Part shown: piece after piece, positions 18,318 to 26,986 of the stretch
How positions within the stretch are numbered: position 1 is the stretch's first letter
Layout: each line of letters begins with the position of its first letter
Origin: G963662605 sp963667005
Lineage (GTDB): Bacteria; Bacteroidota; Ignavibacteria; Ignavibacteriales; Ignavibacteriaceae
DNA: 64,000 nucleotides
Assembly (NCBI GenBank): GCA_963667005.1
Contig: OY762937.1
Location: forward strand, 1,116,001-1,180,000
Direction: 5' to 3'
Program-made: the position numbers and the translations under genes
Notes under the pieces: generated by a model
What the model was told of the DNA's origin: nothing
What the model saw: only the letters and a program-made list of their open reading frames with translations
Database searches by the model: none

Positions 18318-19610
18318 ATGGATAAAAAATACCAAATCTTCGTTAGTTCAACCTACAGTGACTTAAAAGGCGCACGAGATAAAGTTATTGAAGCTATTCT
18401 TAAAATGTACCATATGCCGGTGGGGATGGAAATGTTTAGCGCAGACAACGCTGAACAATGGGACGTGATAAAAGATACAATTGATGATTGCGATTATTAC
18501 ATAGTGATTATTGGTCATAGATATGGCTCATTAACAAAGGATAGTATTAGTTATACAGAGAAAGAGTATGACTATGCAAAAGAAAAGGGTATTCCAATCA
18601 TGGCTTTTATTCGAGAGCGAAAAATTGCTACGACGGAAGAAGAACGAGACACAGATCCAGCATTATCGAAAAAATTAGAAGAGTTTATAAAAAAAGCACA
18701 AGCAAATAAAGTTTGTGATTTCTGGAACACAGAGGATAATCTAGCCACGACAGTCTCAATTGCATTAACAAAAATTTTTCATAAAGCCCCAGGAGTTGGT
18801 TGGGTTAAGGCAAATAAAGCGTTATCTGCAGCTGTTTCAGATGAACTGGCAAAATTGAGTGCCGAAAATAGAGATTTGAGGCGTGCTATCGAGAACTATG
18901 AAAAGAAAAAAAACCTACCACTGCTTGATTTCCAGCTCAATGATAAAAGTTATTTGGAATTAGAATATGAAAACATTTTTATTCGAATGCAATATTGCTC
19001 TACTGTTGACTGGTCGTTAATTTTAAAACATGGTAGAGAGTTCGGAGAAGAAATATACTCGGCCAACTGGCAATTACCCAGCGATAGTGAAGTTGACGAG
19101 TTTAATGCGGAATACGAGCTGTATTGGCGAAAAAGAAATACTGGGATTGTTCCATCAATAACATTGGGCAATGGTGGGGTTTCTACGGCGCATTCGCCGT
19201 TCTATATTATTAAATTTCCGAAAGAAGTGGCTCTTGTTGATTTAGTAAAACTCAAGACTTTGCAACCACCTATTTTCCCAATTCAATGTTTAGATGGCGC
19301 TTTTAAGCATCAAAGAGATTTGCTAATAAAATATTTATATCCATTTTACATCACGAATGAAAAAAAAGAGTCACGGGAATCAACAAAAAGCAAGGAATCA
19401 CAGGCAAATGGGCAAATATATGAATACAATAATCAATATACTTATGAGGCTGATAAACTTGTCCAAAAAATGTGTATCACTCTAAATAGGGAATTTAAAT
19501 TAGTGCCTCTTAAGTCTATTCAAACTGAGTTTTCAATTGAAATCATGTGTGAAGAATATGAAAAATTTGACGAACAAAAATTCAAATTAGAAATTAAAGA
19601 AATTAATTGA
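18318..19610 (+). CDS. DUF4062 domain protein (TIR-like fold), likely defence-related
   Basis: 430 residues. The N-terminal DUF4062 domain (about 1-110) reads YQIFVSSTYSDLKGARDKVI, DDCDYYIVIIGHRYGSL and SYTEKEYDYAKEKGIPIMAF, an alternating strand/helix pattern related to TIR and SIR2-neighbour folds. A short coiled coil (about 175-200, ELAKLSAENRDLRRAIENYE) joins it to a roughly 230-residue C-terminal domain that I do not recognise. DUF4062 is often the N-terminal module of STAND/NACHT immune proteins; here no NTPase follows. Start ATG 18318 is preferred over an in-frame TTG at 18306 because GAGGG lies 6 bases before it. The gene is visibly more AT-rich than galT and mfd, and it sits between two copies of the galT 3' end, so it was probably acquired. 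Confidence 0.75.
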   Translation: MDKKYQIFVSSTYSDLKGARDKVIEAILKMYHMPVGMEMFSADNAEQWDVIKDTIDDCDYYIVIIGHRYGSLTKDSISYTEKEYDYAKEKGIPIMAFIRERKIATTEEERDTDPALSKKLEEFIKKAQANKVCDFWNTEDNLATTVSIALTKIFHKAPGVGWVKANKALSAAVSDELAKLSAENRDLRRAIENYEKKKNLPLLDFQLNDKSYLELEYENIFIRMQYCSTVDWSLILKHGREFGEEIYSANWQLPSDSEVDEFNAEYELYWRKRNTGIVPSITLGNGGVSTAHSPFYIIKFPKEVALVDLVKLKTLQPPIFPIQCLDGAFKHQRDLLIKYLYPFYITNEKKESRESTKSKESQANGQIYEYNNQYTYEADKLVQKMCITLNREFKLVPLKSIQTEFSIEIMCEEYEKFDEQKFKLEIKEIN

Positions 19611-19658
19611 GCCAATTATTATTTGGGGCTGTTGAGAGAGTATGTAAGGACTGTTTAA

Positions 19659-19910
19659 ATGTCGAAAGCTTTCAGCAAAATGCTTAATCTTTTTACAGTC
19701 TCAATGCAAGATAAGGAATTTGCCAATCGTGGCTTTAATTATACAATCCACTCAATACCCGTTCACGAATACAACACAGATTATTTTCACTGGTATTTAT
19801 CCATTATTCCACGGCTCTCAACCACGGCGGGATTCGAACTCGGCAGCGGCATGTTCATCAATACATCAATCCCCGAAGACAGCGCAAAGTTTTTGAGGGA
19901 GGTTGAATAG
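19659..19910 (+). pseudogene. Partial second copy of galT (3' end only)
   Basis: From about 19735 the frame matches the last 60 or so residues of GalT (FNYTI, SIPVHEYN, YFHWYLSIIPRLST, GSGMFINTSIPEDSAK) and ends EVE-stop. Homology at the protein level may begin at LNL (about 19684), but the first residues are unrelated. By my codon alignment there are 10 synonymous and 5 replacement differences from galT, then 52 identical bases. It lacks the catalytic HPH and cannot be an enzyme. It is probably the original galT 3' end displaced by an insertion that brought its own, or the reverse. Confidence 0.85.
19857..19908 (+). repeat. Right copy of the 52-bp direct repeat
   Basis: Identical to 18089-18140; marks the right boundary of the DUF4062-containing insertion. 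Confidence 0.8.
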
Positions 19911-19916
19911 TTTATC

Positions 19917-19950
19917 TTCCTAACCCAGGGGTTAACCCCTGGGTTAGGAA
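19917..19950. repeat. Perfect 34-nt palindrome
   Basis: Arms TTCCTAACCCAGGGGTT and AACCCCTGGGTTAGGAA meet with no loop. It lies 7 bases after the galT remnant. It resembles the family C hairpins in being a GC-rich palindrome after a stop codon, but it has no poly-T tail. The rest of the gap to mfd shows nothing I can name. Confidence 0.8.
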
Positions 19951-20101
19951 TGGCCGAACATTTGGTTTTTGTAGTGATTCTGGATCGTGCAAAAATTTAT
20001 GTCGCACTATTAGCGCTCATATTTCCTTCCGATTTCATAATTTACTATGCGTTTTTTATTTATTTATCTTATGGCCCAAGCCATAAAACTTTAGGCATTT
20101 T

Positions 20102-23100
20102 GTGACTGACTCTCAATTTTTATTACGATTTCAGGAATCCGGCGGCATTCCGGACTTCATCGCGTCTGTTGACGCCGGTGGAAAAAATAGTATTCCCGTT
20201 TCTTCGCTATTCGGCGCGGCAAAAAATCTATCTGTCCGACTGTTATTCGAAAAGCACAAACAGATCATTATCCTTTTAAATTCACAGCAGGCAATTCAGG
20301 AAGCATTCGTTGAACTGCATCTGCTTGGTTTGGGCGCTCATCTTGTCGAAATCAGCGACTACACCATGGAGGCGTTGCAGGAAAAACTGACCGACGTGGC
20401 GAACCGTAATGAGTTTATAATTCTCGCCACATACGAATTGTTTTTAACTCCTGTACCCGCGAAACAAACATTGGTCGGACAGACAACCGTAGTAAAAACA
20501 GGTGGCACGATCAATTATTCCGAGATATGTGAATATCTTGAACTGCTGCAGTATCAGAATCAGAAATTTGTCGAATCACAGGGCGATTACGCGAAACGCG
20601 GTGCTATTATTGATTTCTGGTCGTATAGTGAGAAAGTACCGACACGTATAGAGTTCGATGGCGACTTTATTGAATCCATCCGCTTTTTTGATCCGGAAAA
20701 TCAGCGCTCGATTGAACGCGTTGAGCAGATCACTCTTGCCCCTCCAATCGCGAACTTCGATGCCGTAGATTTTTCCGCACAAAATGTTTTTGATTATATC
20801 GGTTCACCGTTGGTATTTATGCGGGCAGCGGATATGCGCCTGAAAAACATATCGCCTGACCAGCCTAAGGTAAAAGAGTCAAAGCAGATTGATGCATATG
20901 CTGATGAGGATTTTGATTATGATATTCAGCAGGAAGAGGATCCGCCGGTTGCTGAAGATACGGCAGTCTACTTTTCCGATGTGTTTGAGTCGGAATTTGC
21001 TCCCCGCCCAAATATCATGTGGATAATTGAAAATGAACTTGAAAGCGGGAAGGTGATTCCCCTGCATCTTTCTCCAGCGCCGGTCATCAATTCCAATTAC
21101 AAAGTTTTGTATGCTACTATCTCGCAGTATCTGGCGAAAGATTTTACCGTGTACATCGCTACGGAAAATCAGATTCAGGCTGACCGCCTTACCGATGTTT
21201 TGCAGGACGAGCGCTCCGGATTGATAGATTCACTTGACGGCGGCCGTATAAAAGTATTTGTCCTTCCGGTCAAGGATGGCTTTGTTGATAACACGTCCCA
21301 ATACATGCTGCTGACGGATTATCAGATATTCAATAAACCATACCGCACAAAGCTGCCGACGAAACTGAAAAAGAAAACAGCGCAGAAGCGTGAGCTTCCT
21401 GCTATCCGGCATGGCGATTTTGTTGTGCATGAAGAATACGGTATCGGTAAGTATCTCGGCCTTGAATCCATTATGATTGGTGAGGCTGAGCAGGAATCCA
21501 TGAAGCTCCGTTATAACGAGGGTGGCATTGTATACGTCAATCTGAACTATCTGCATCTTGTTAAAAAGTATTCTGCGAAAGAAGGTCTTACTCCGCAGCT
21601 TTCAACGCTCGGAACATCCGACTGGGCGAACAAGAAGAAAAAAGCGAAGAAGCGTATTAAGGAAGCAGCCCGCGAATTAATTGAATTGTACGCACGCCGC
21701 AAAATGAGTAAAGGCTACTCGTACAGCGAAGATTCCATCTGGCAGCGTGAGCTTGAGGCTTCGTTTATCTATGAAGATACACCCGACCAGGCAAAAGTTA
21801 TTGCAGAAGTGAAGTCCGATATGGAAGCTTCCAACCCGATGGATCGCCTTGTATGTGGTGATGTGGGATTTGGGAAAACTGAAGTCGCGGTGCGCGCAGC
21901 ATTTAAAGCGGTACAGGATGGAAAGCAGGTCGCCGTGCTTGTGCCTACTACCATTCTTGCCGAGCAGCATTACAATACATTCAGGGACAGGCTTTCCCAG
22001 TACCCGGTTGTTATTGAAGCGATGTCTCGTTTTCAATCGGCGGCAAAGCAAAAAGAAGTTATTGCGTCTCTCACCGAAGGTAAAGTTGACATTATTGTCG
22101 GAACGCACCGGCTTCTTTCAAAAGATATTTCATTTAAAGATCTCGGACTTCTCATTATTGATGAAGAGCACCGGTTTGGAGTTGCGGCGAAAGAGAAACT
22201 TCGCGCTTATAAATTGAATGTGGATATTCTCACGTTAACGGCAACACCTATTCCGCGCACACTGAATTTGTCACTGCTCGGTGCGCGTGACTTATCTATC
22301 ATTGCAACACCTCCGCCTAATCGTCAGCCTATCTATACACGCGTTGAGGCGTTTGAAAATGCAAAAATAAAAAATTGGATTCATGATGAACTCAAACGCG
22401 GGGGACAGGTGTATATTGTGCATGATCGCGTGCAGACTATCGAGCGCTTTGCATCATATATTCAAACACTCGTTCCCGATGTAAAGATTGCAATTGCTCA
22501 CGGACAAATGAAAGCAACGCAGCTTGAAAATGTATTTCATGGATTTTTACACCGTGAGTATAATGTTCTGCTCGCGACGAAAATTATTGAGTCGGGACTC
22601 GACATCCCAAGTACGAACACAATTATTATAAACCGTGCGGACAGGTTCGGCCTCGCGGAGCTCCATCAATTGCGCGGCCGCGTGGGACGTGCCGACCGGC
22701 AGGCATACGCGTACCTGCTGGTGCCCTCAGTCAACAAAATGAATAAAAATACCGCCCGGCGTCTGCAGGCGATTGAGGAATATTCTGATTTGGGCGCGGG
22801 ATTCAGTTTGGCAATGCGCGATCTTGAGATACGCGGAGCCGGTAACCTGCTTGGTACAGAGCAGACAGGATTTATCAATGAAATCGGTTTCGACTTGTAC
22901 ATAAAGATGATCAATGATTCCGTTGAGGAATTGAAGCAAGAAGAGTTTAAAGATATTTTCAAAGACCTGCCGGCAGCCGAAATTAAATCCGATACCACCA
23001 TCGAGGCATATTTCGAGATCGGTATTCCGAAAGCATACATTTCAGAGCAGATGGACAGGTTAAGTTACTATACAACGTTGTACTCAATCAAATCAATTGA

Positions 23101-23515
23101 TGAACTCTTTGAGATTGAAGATGAGATGAAAGACCGTTTCGGAATGCTTCCTGCAATTGTAAAGCGGTTGTTCATGAGTGCGGAATTGAAATACCTGGCT
23201 TCAAGAGTGTTCTTTGAGCGTGTCGTCATTCAGAAAAAACAGATACTCATTATCCTGCCGAAGGGAAACAATACTGAGTTTTACGAAACCCGGTTTGTCC
23301 GTTTAGCCGGATATATCATGGATCACTATAAAGATGAAATCCGTATTCATCAGCAGAATGATTCAATTAAGTTGGCGATTTTAAAACAATTCAACGTCCC
23401 CGAAAAAGCGCTCGAGTACTGCACGGCATTCACAAAGAATATTGCGGAGTTATTTGGTGTGCTGCCAAAGTTGAACTATGTTGACACGGGTAATCAGAGC
23501 GAAAGTTTTGAATAA
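20102..23515 (+). CDS. mfd: Transcription-repair coupling factor
   Basis: Mfd removes RNA polymerase stalled at DNA lesions and recruits UvrA. The 1137-residue protein starts at GTG 20102. It has a UvrB-like N-terminal part, an acidic linker near 260-290, the RNA polymerase interaction domain near 430-510 (HGDFVVHEEYGIGKYLGLES), a RecG-like helicase with Walker A GDVGFGKTEVA (about 586) and DEEHRFG (about 686), then RVGRADRQAYAYLL and the C-terminal TRCF domain. It is complete. Its last 22 bases overlap the convergent amidase gene of the phage remnant. Confidence 0.95.
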   Translation: MTDSQFLLRFQESGGIPDFIASVDAGGKNSIPVSSLFGAAKNLSVRLLFEKHKQIIILLNSQQAIQEAFVELHLLGLGAHLVEISDYTMEALQEKLTDVANRNEFIILATYELFLTPVPAKQTLVGQTTVVKTGGTINYSEICEYLELLQYQNQKFVESQGDYAKRGAIIDFWSYSEKVPTRIEFDGDFIESIRFFDPENQRSIERVEQITLAPPIANFDAVDFSAQNVFDYIGSPLVFMRAADMRLKNISPDQPKVKESKQIDAYADEDFDYDIQQEEDPPVAEDTAVYFSDVFESEFAPRPNIMWIIENELESGKVIPLHLSPAPVINSNYKVLYATISQYLAKDFTVYIATENQIQADRLTDVLQDERSGLIDSLDGGRIKVFVLPVKDGFVDNTSQYMLLTDYQIFNKPYRTKLPTKLKKKTAQKRELPAIRHGDFVVHEEYGIGKYLGLESIMIGEAEQESMKLRYNEGGIVYVNLNYLHLVKKYSAKEGLTPQLSTLGTSDWANKKKKAKKRIKEAARELIELYARRKMSKGYSYSEDSIWQRELEASFIYEDTPDQAKVIAEVKSDMEASNPMDRLVCGDVGFGKTEVAVRAAFKAVQDGKQVAVLVPTTILAEQHYNTFRDRLSQYPVVIEAMSRFQSAAKQKEVIASLTEGKVDIIVGTHRLLSKDISFKDLGLLIIDEEHRFGVAAKEKLRAYKLNVDILTLTATPIPRTLNLSLLGARDLSIIATPPPNRQPIYTRVEAFENAKIKNWIHDELKRGGQVYIVHDRVQTIERFASYIQTLVPDVKIAIAHGQMKATQLENVFHGFLHREYNVLLATKIIESGLDIPSTNTIIINRADRFGLAELHQLRGRVGRADRQAYAYLLVPSVNKMNKNTARRLQAIEEYSDLGAGFSLAMRDLEIRGAGNLLGTEQTGFINEIGFDLYIKMINDSVEELKQEEFKDIFKDLPAAEIKSDTTIEAYFEIGIPKAYISEQMDRLSYYTTLYSIKSIDELFEIEDEMKDRFGMLPAIVKRLFMSAELKYLASRVFFERVVIQKKQILIILPKGNNTEFYETRFVRLAGYIMDHYKDEIRIHQQNDSIKLAILKQFNVPEKALEYCTAFTKNIAELFGVLPKLNYVDTGNQSESFE

Positions 23516-24090
23516 TCGAAAGCTACGCTGACATCGCTCTTATCGCTCCGCAGGTTGTGGTGACTCACGATTCCCTTATGTGAAAAGTACTTTTGTGAAA
23601 ACGCGTAGCTTGTGATAATATTTTGGGGGATATTGAATCTGGTGCAGAGCTGCGTGACCAATTCGGAAACAGCTTTATACTGTGCATCGGTATAACAGGC
23701 AAAGTGTTTATAACCCCGCCATAGTTCATTATGGGTATACACCTCGCCGCAGTATTTCGTCCTGCCGTCATTCCAGTAAAAATCGCCGTTCTTTTCAACA
23801 AGCGGACCCTCGTTAACAATTTCAATGCCGATACTGTGACTGTTATCCTCTCTCATGCTGCCCTTGCCGATGTGATATGCCCAGTAATCGGGGTCGAACA
23901 GTTGATAGATTTCTCCGGTTTTCTCAACAATGAACGGTACCGCAACGCGGGATTTACCGTTGTCGCTTTTCCACCAGTCGTCAACATATGCACCGGATGA
24001 TGAAACTGTATGATGCAGAACGATCATCTGCTTTTTTGTTTTCTCCCGGATGTATTCGCACTCTGGAAAGTTAATCTTTGTGATTTGCAT
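23494..24090 (-). CDS. N-acetylmuramoyl-L-alanine amidase (phage endolysin type)
   Basis: A 198-residue amidase_2 (T7 lysozyme/PGRP fold) protein that cuts the bond between muramic acid and the stem peptide. Zinc ligands are visible in IVLHHTVS (N-terminal) and GIVSHHNLRSDKSDVS (C-terminal), with a HSIGIEIVNEG core between. It has no signal peptide, as expected of an endolysin released by a holin. AAGG lies 7 bases before its ATG. It is the last - strand gene of the phage-like block and its 3' end overlaps mfd by 22 bp. Confidence 0.86.
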   Translation of the reverse strand: MQITKINFPECEYIREKTKKQMIVLHHTVSSSGAYVDDWWKSDNGKSRVAVPFIVEKTGEIYQLFDPDYWAYHIGKGSMREDNSHSIGIEIVNEGPLVEKNGDFYWNDGRTKYCGEVYTHNELWRGYKHFACYTDAQYKAVSELVTQLCTRFNIPQNIITSYAFSQKYFSHKGIVSHHNLRSDKSDVSVAFDYSKLSL

Positions 24091-24109
24091 GTTTTACCTT
24101 TTTAATCGC

Positions 24110-24273
24110 AATAGAACGCGGATGACACGGATAACACGGATATATTTTTATAGCTGCAATTAGCAAAGCAAATAATCTGCTTGTAATACAAGACGTTAGA
24201 TATTGGTGAATGTCTTCCCAATCAAATAAAAATCAGTGGAAATCAGCGTTATCCGTGTCACCCGCGTTCTATT
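24110..24273. repeat. Family B element, short copy 1
   Basis: Termini AATAGAACGCGGATGACACG and (reverse complement) AATAGAACGCGGGTGACACG enclose about 125 bp. The interior closely matches copy 2 (26987-27187), including TATATTTTTATAGCTGCAAT. Read on the - strand, the interior contains a short frame DFYLIGKTFTNI-stop resembling the C-terminus of the GxxExxY gene at 31513. The stop codon of the 24269-24742 gene is provided by the repeat's terminal TAGAACG. Confidence 0.8.
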
Positions 24274-24742
24274 GTGTTGATTGGATGATTAAATAGATGA
24301 CAAACAACACGCCGCCGGTGATGATACCTATGGCGAAGGAATCGTACCAGGGTGATTTTATATCTTGTACTTCAAGCGTGTTATGTAAAAGCGTATCTGT
24401 AAGGGTGATGAGTTTTTCGGCGATTGCACCCGCGTATTCCAGATTGATCAATGATGAGTCACTGCTCAGGTGAGCGATGATTGAGATGCTCCCTGTGCTG
24501 TCGTTTATACTGCCGGTGTATTCTGCGGTGGAATCAGGCTTCAGCACTTTGCGCAGGGTGGTGCGGCCTTTGATTCGTTTAACTAATGTGGTGGTATCCG
24601 GCCGTCCTTTGATCAATAAGCTTGTCTCTTGTTTTCGTATTGCCGGATTTCCGGACCCCCTGTTTTTTTGGCATTGAGAAATGCAGGTCAGCAGTACGAC
24701 TATGCAAAACAATGCCGGGAGGATATAATATTTTTTATTCAT
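24269..24742 (-). CDS. Two-span membrane protein of the phage block, possible spanin-like
   Basis: 157 residues of unknown family. An N-terminal hydrophobic segment (YILPALFCIVVLLTCISQC, about 6-24) and a C-terminal one (IGIITGGVLFVIYLII, about 137-152) flank a periplasmic-looking, Ser/Thr-rich middle. Its ATG overlaps the stop of the holin-like gene (ATGA), so the two are co-translated, and the amidase gene follows on the same strand. Position between holin-like and endolysin genes suggests a lysis accessory protein, but no spanin signature is seen. The stop codon lies in a family B repeat, so the original C-terminus may have been changed. Confidence 0.5.
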   Translation of the reverse strand: MNKKYYILPALFCIVVLLTCISQCQKNRGSGNPAIRKQETSLLIKGRPDTTTLVKRIKGRTTLRKVLKPDSTAEYTGSINDSTGSISIIAHLSSDSSLINLEYAGAIAEKLITLTDTLLHNTLEVQDIKSPWYDSFAIGIITGGVLFVIYLIIQSTQ

Positions 24743-24966
24743 ACGTCTTTATCCTTATCGTTTTTTGAAGCGAAGTGTTCGAGAACGTTGCTGCCGAAGA
24801 ACAAACCGCAAACAACTGAGTAACCGGTGGCTAATTGCACGGCGAACGTGGAAAGGTCGAGCCGGGAAATGTCAATCCTGCTCAGACAAAAAATAACAAT
24901 CGCCGTAAAGCAGGTGATGGTGATAATAAATGCAGTAAATTTCCTTTTGCCATTTTTCGGGTTCAT
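24739..24966 (-). CDS. Small two-TM protein, holin-like
   Basis: 75 residues from ATG 24966: a basic start (MNPKNGKRKF), a first membrane span (TAFIITITCFTAIVIFCL), a second (FAVQLATGYSVVCGLFFGS) and a charged tail (SKNDKDKD), the layout of a class II holin. The frame stays open 120 bp further upstream, but that extension is purely translated family A repeat, so I reject it. It overlaps the next gene by ATGA. Holin activity is inferred from size, topology and neighbours. Confidence 0.55.
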   Translation of the reverse strand: MNPKNGKRKFTAFIITITCFTAIVIFCLSRIDISRLDLSTFAVQLATGYSVVCGLFFGSNVLEHFASKNDKDKDV

Positions 24967-24982
24967 AATTATACTTTCGAAA

Positions 24983-25086
24983 ATTTTACCGCCAAGTTCG
25001 CAAAGAACGCAAAGAATACTTTTTATCCGGCGTAAATCGTTTCGGTAAATATCTTTGCGAACTTTGCGTTCTTTGCGGTTAATCAT
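24983..25086. repeat. Family A repeat pair inside the phage operon
   Basis: Inverted arms ACCGCCAAGTTCGCAAAGAA (from 24989) and, at the right, TCTTTGCGAACTTTGCGTTC (from about 25052) with about 40 bp between. It separates the capsid and holin-like genes and so arrived within a phage operon. Confidence 0.75.
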
Positions 25087-25088
25087 AC

Positions 25089-26011
25089 TTATGAGATGAT
25101 GATGCCTTCGAGACGGGCGACGGCTTTGTCATTCAGCACTACGGGAGCCGCGTCAAGTTCGGCTTTGTGGGTGTAGAATGAGCCGACAAGTCCCAGATCT
25201 TTTACATCAACGCCGCAGTTGGTGGCGATGGACATATCACTCCGCTCGCCGAATCGTACAGCGTAAATACTGGTGCAGTTTGACGCGCTTCCGGATACTT
25301 CGTCATGAGCGATAATACGGCTGCCATTGTTGTCGTAACCTGACGGCAGTACCGGTATATCGTTGAAGTACTTTATCGGCTGGCCGAACTGATTCACCTG
25401 AGTGGTGATAAATTCACGCGCGATCGTCGTCAGGCGAGCAAGTGTTTTGCTGTCCATGAAAACGACCTGAGCGCCGCCGTCAATGCTCCCGATGAGCGTA
25501 TCGAGCAGTTCGAGGAATTTTTGCTGACGTCCTTTTGCCGCGTCGCTGTTGCCAAGGTCAATGCTTAAGCCATTGGCAGCAGCAGTGATTTTCTGAAATG
25601 TCGGAACTAGTCGTTTGATGCCGTCGAACTCTTCGGAAGAGTTTGCTGTGCTTCCGTTGAAGAAGAAGTTCTGGAATTGTCTCCCGAGGTTGAGGCGAAA
25701 TTCAAAAGTTCCGATGCCCGAACGGAACCGATATCATAGCCCCTGCGCTCGTGTGCCTGGTCAACCTGAATATGATCACCAAGGATTTTAAGAGCCGGGC
25801 TCGTGAATGTCGGGGTGATGACGTTGTCGTCATAGTCCGAATCAAGTGCTCTGAACTTACCGCCTGAAGCAGTTGCTACTTTGCGCGCGTATTCGGCGTT
25901 ACCGAAAATGGAATAGAACTCCGCGAACAAAAGAACATTTGCGCGCTCGGTCATTTTCTTGACAACAAGCTGGGTCAACTCGTCGCCTGCTGAAATCTGA
26001 TTAAGTTTCAT
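25089..26011 (-). pseudogene. Phage major capsid protein, broken by a -1 frameshift
   Basis: The N-terminal part (from ATG 26011; MKLNQISAGDELTQLVVKKM, GHI-like DHIQVDQAHERRGYDIGSVR) reads to about residue 106 and then runs into a stop at 25607. The correct continuation lies one base back, from about 25700, as FRLNLGRQFQNFFFNGS and SSEEFDGIKRLVPTFQKIT, then MDSKTLARLTTIARE and a C-terminal domain ending at 25089. Joining them gives about 307 residues, a normal HK97-fold capsid length. The place right after a Mu-type protease and the content suggest the major head subunit. The shift is near TTTTGAATTTCGCC; a lost base or a sequencing error are both possible. Confidence 0.75.
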
Positions 26012-26059
26012 ATTGTTTCTCCGTTTTGATTTGATTGTGTGAGGTATACTGATATACCG

Positions 26060-26938
26060 TTAATGAGCTGATTTCATGCTGCTGTTGATAAGCTTCCCGG
26101 CATAATCCACATCGCTGTGCGGTTCCTTTTCGGAACGGTTTTTCTTAACTGCCATCTCCCCGAATGAAAAATGATTCGGTAGAAGTTCAATGAACATGCG
26201 GAATGTTTTGATGACCGTATCACCGGATTGCGCGGCGAATGAAGCATCATCTTTATTGTCCTCAGGACCCGGTGAGGGTGCGAGATGCAGAACCAAACGC
26301 GCTGCAAGTTCTTTTTGTGCAGGAGAGAGAACTCCGGCTGCAACTTTCGCATCGAGATACGACTGGAATTCAAGCAGTTCTTTCTTCTGACCCTGCTCAA
26401 AGAGGATTTCCTGCAATTTCTTTTTGTCGGCATCACTTTGTGCGAACTTCTGTTCCAGTTCGTCAATCTTCGATTGCAATTCATCTTCTCTATTGCTTGC
26501 GGCATCCTCAACAGGTGCCTCAATAACAGGCGCGTTGCTTTCGAATGAAATAACATCTTCGCCGGAGGTGAATTGAGCAGGTACCAATCCGCTTACGGCG
26601 GGAGCCGCAGCACCGAGAAAACCGACATGACGTAAATCATAGTCGGGAGTAATGGCAATGCTGACTTTTTTGTACAGCCCTTTGCGGACAAGATCGACGA
26701 ATTCAGGTACGAGTTGTTTTGCCTTTGCAAGCAGTATGTCACCCGCGCGTTCAAGCTTTTCTATCCAGCCGTATGCCGGGGCATCTGTCGCGGGATGGCC
26801 GATAACAATTGGAGCCTCATAAACTTCCGCGTTGTACCGGCTTACGATGGTGTCCAGATCCGCTTCCGTCCACGTGCATGTGTTGCCGTTGGTATCGGTA
26901 TGCGTACCTGTACGAAAAATTTCAAACCAATCATTCAT
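26060..26938 (-). CDS. Mu gpI-like phage protease/scaffold
   Basis: 292 residues. The N-terminal half is the Mu-type head maturation protease: EIFRTGTHTDTNGNTCTWTE, EAPIVIGHPATDAPAYGWIE, LVPEFVDLVRKGLYKKVSIA and LRHVGFLGAAAPAVSGLVPA are all strongly conserved in that family. The C-terminal half (about 150-200) is a charged coiled coil that would act as scaffold. AGAAAGGATT precedes the ATG. It is first in the - strand block, directly before the broken capsid gene, matching Mu order (I then T). The protein itself seems intact. Confidence 0.88.
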   Translation of the reverse strand: MNDWFEIFRTGTHTDTNGNTCTWTEADLDTIVSRYNAEVYEAPIVIGHPATDAPAYGWIEKLERAGDILLAKAKQLVPEFVDLVRKGLYKKVSIAITPDYDLRHVGFLGAAAPAVSGLVPAQFTSGEDVISFESNAPVIEAPVEDAASNREDELQSKIDELEQKFAQSDADKKKLQEILFEQGQKKELLEFQSYLDAKVAAGVLSPAQKELAARLVLHLAPSPGPEDNKDDASFAAQSGDTVIKTFRMFIELLPNHFSFGEMAVKKNRSEKEPHSDVDYAGKLINSSMKSAH

Positions 26939-26986
26939 GATTAATCCTTTCTGTTTAATTATGGTAATGATGTTGAGTCTGGGGAG

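Noticed and set aside
24967..25086. N-terminal extension of the holin-like gene to ATG 25086
   Set aside because: The extra residues are the translated family A repeat; a normal start exists at 24966.
25600..25710. Programmed -1 frameshift in the capsid gene
   Set aside because: No slippery heptamer or downstream structure is evident, and capsid genes of this type are not known to need one.
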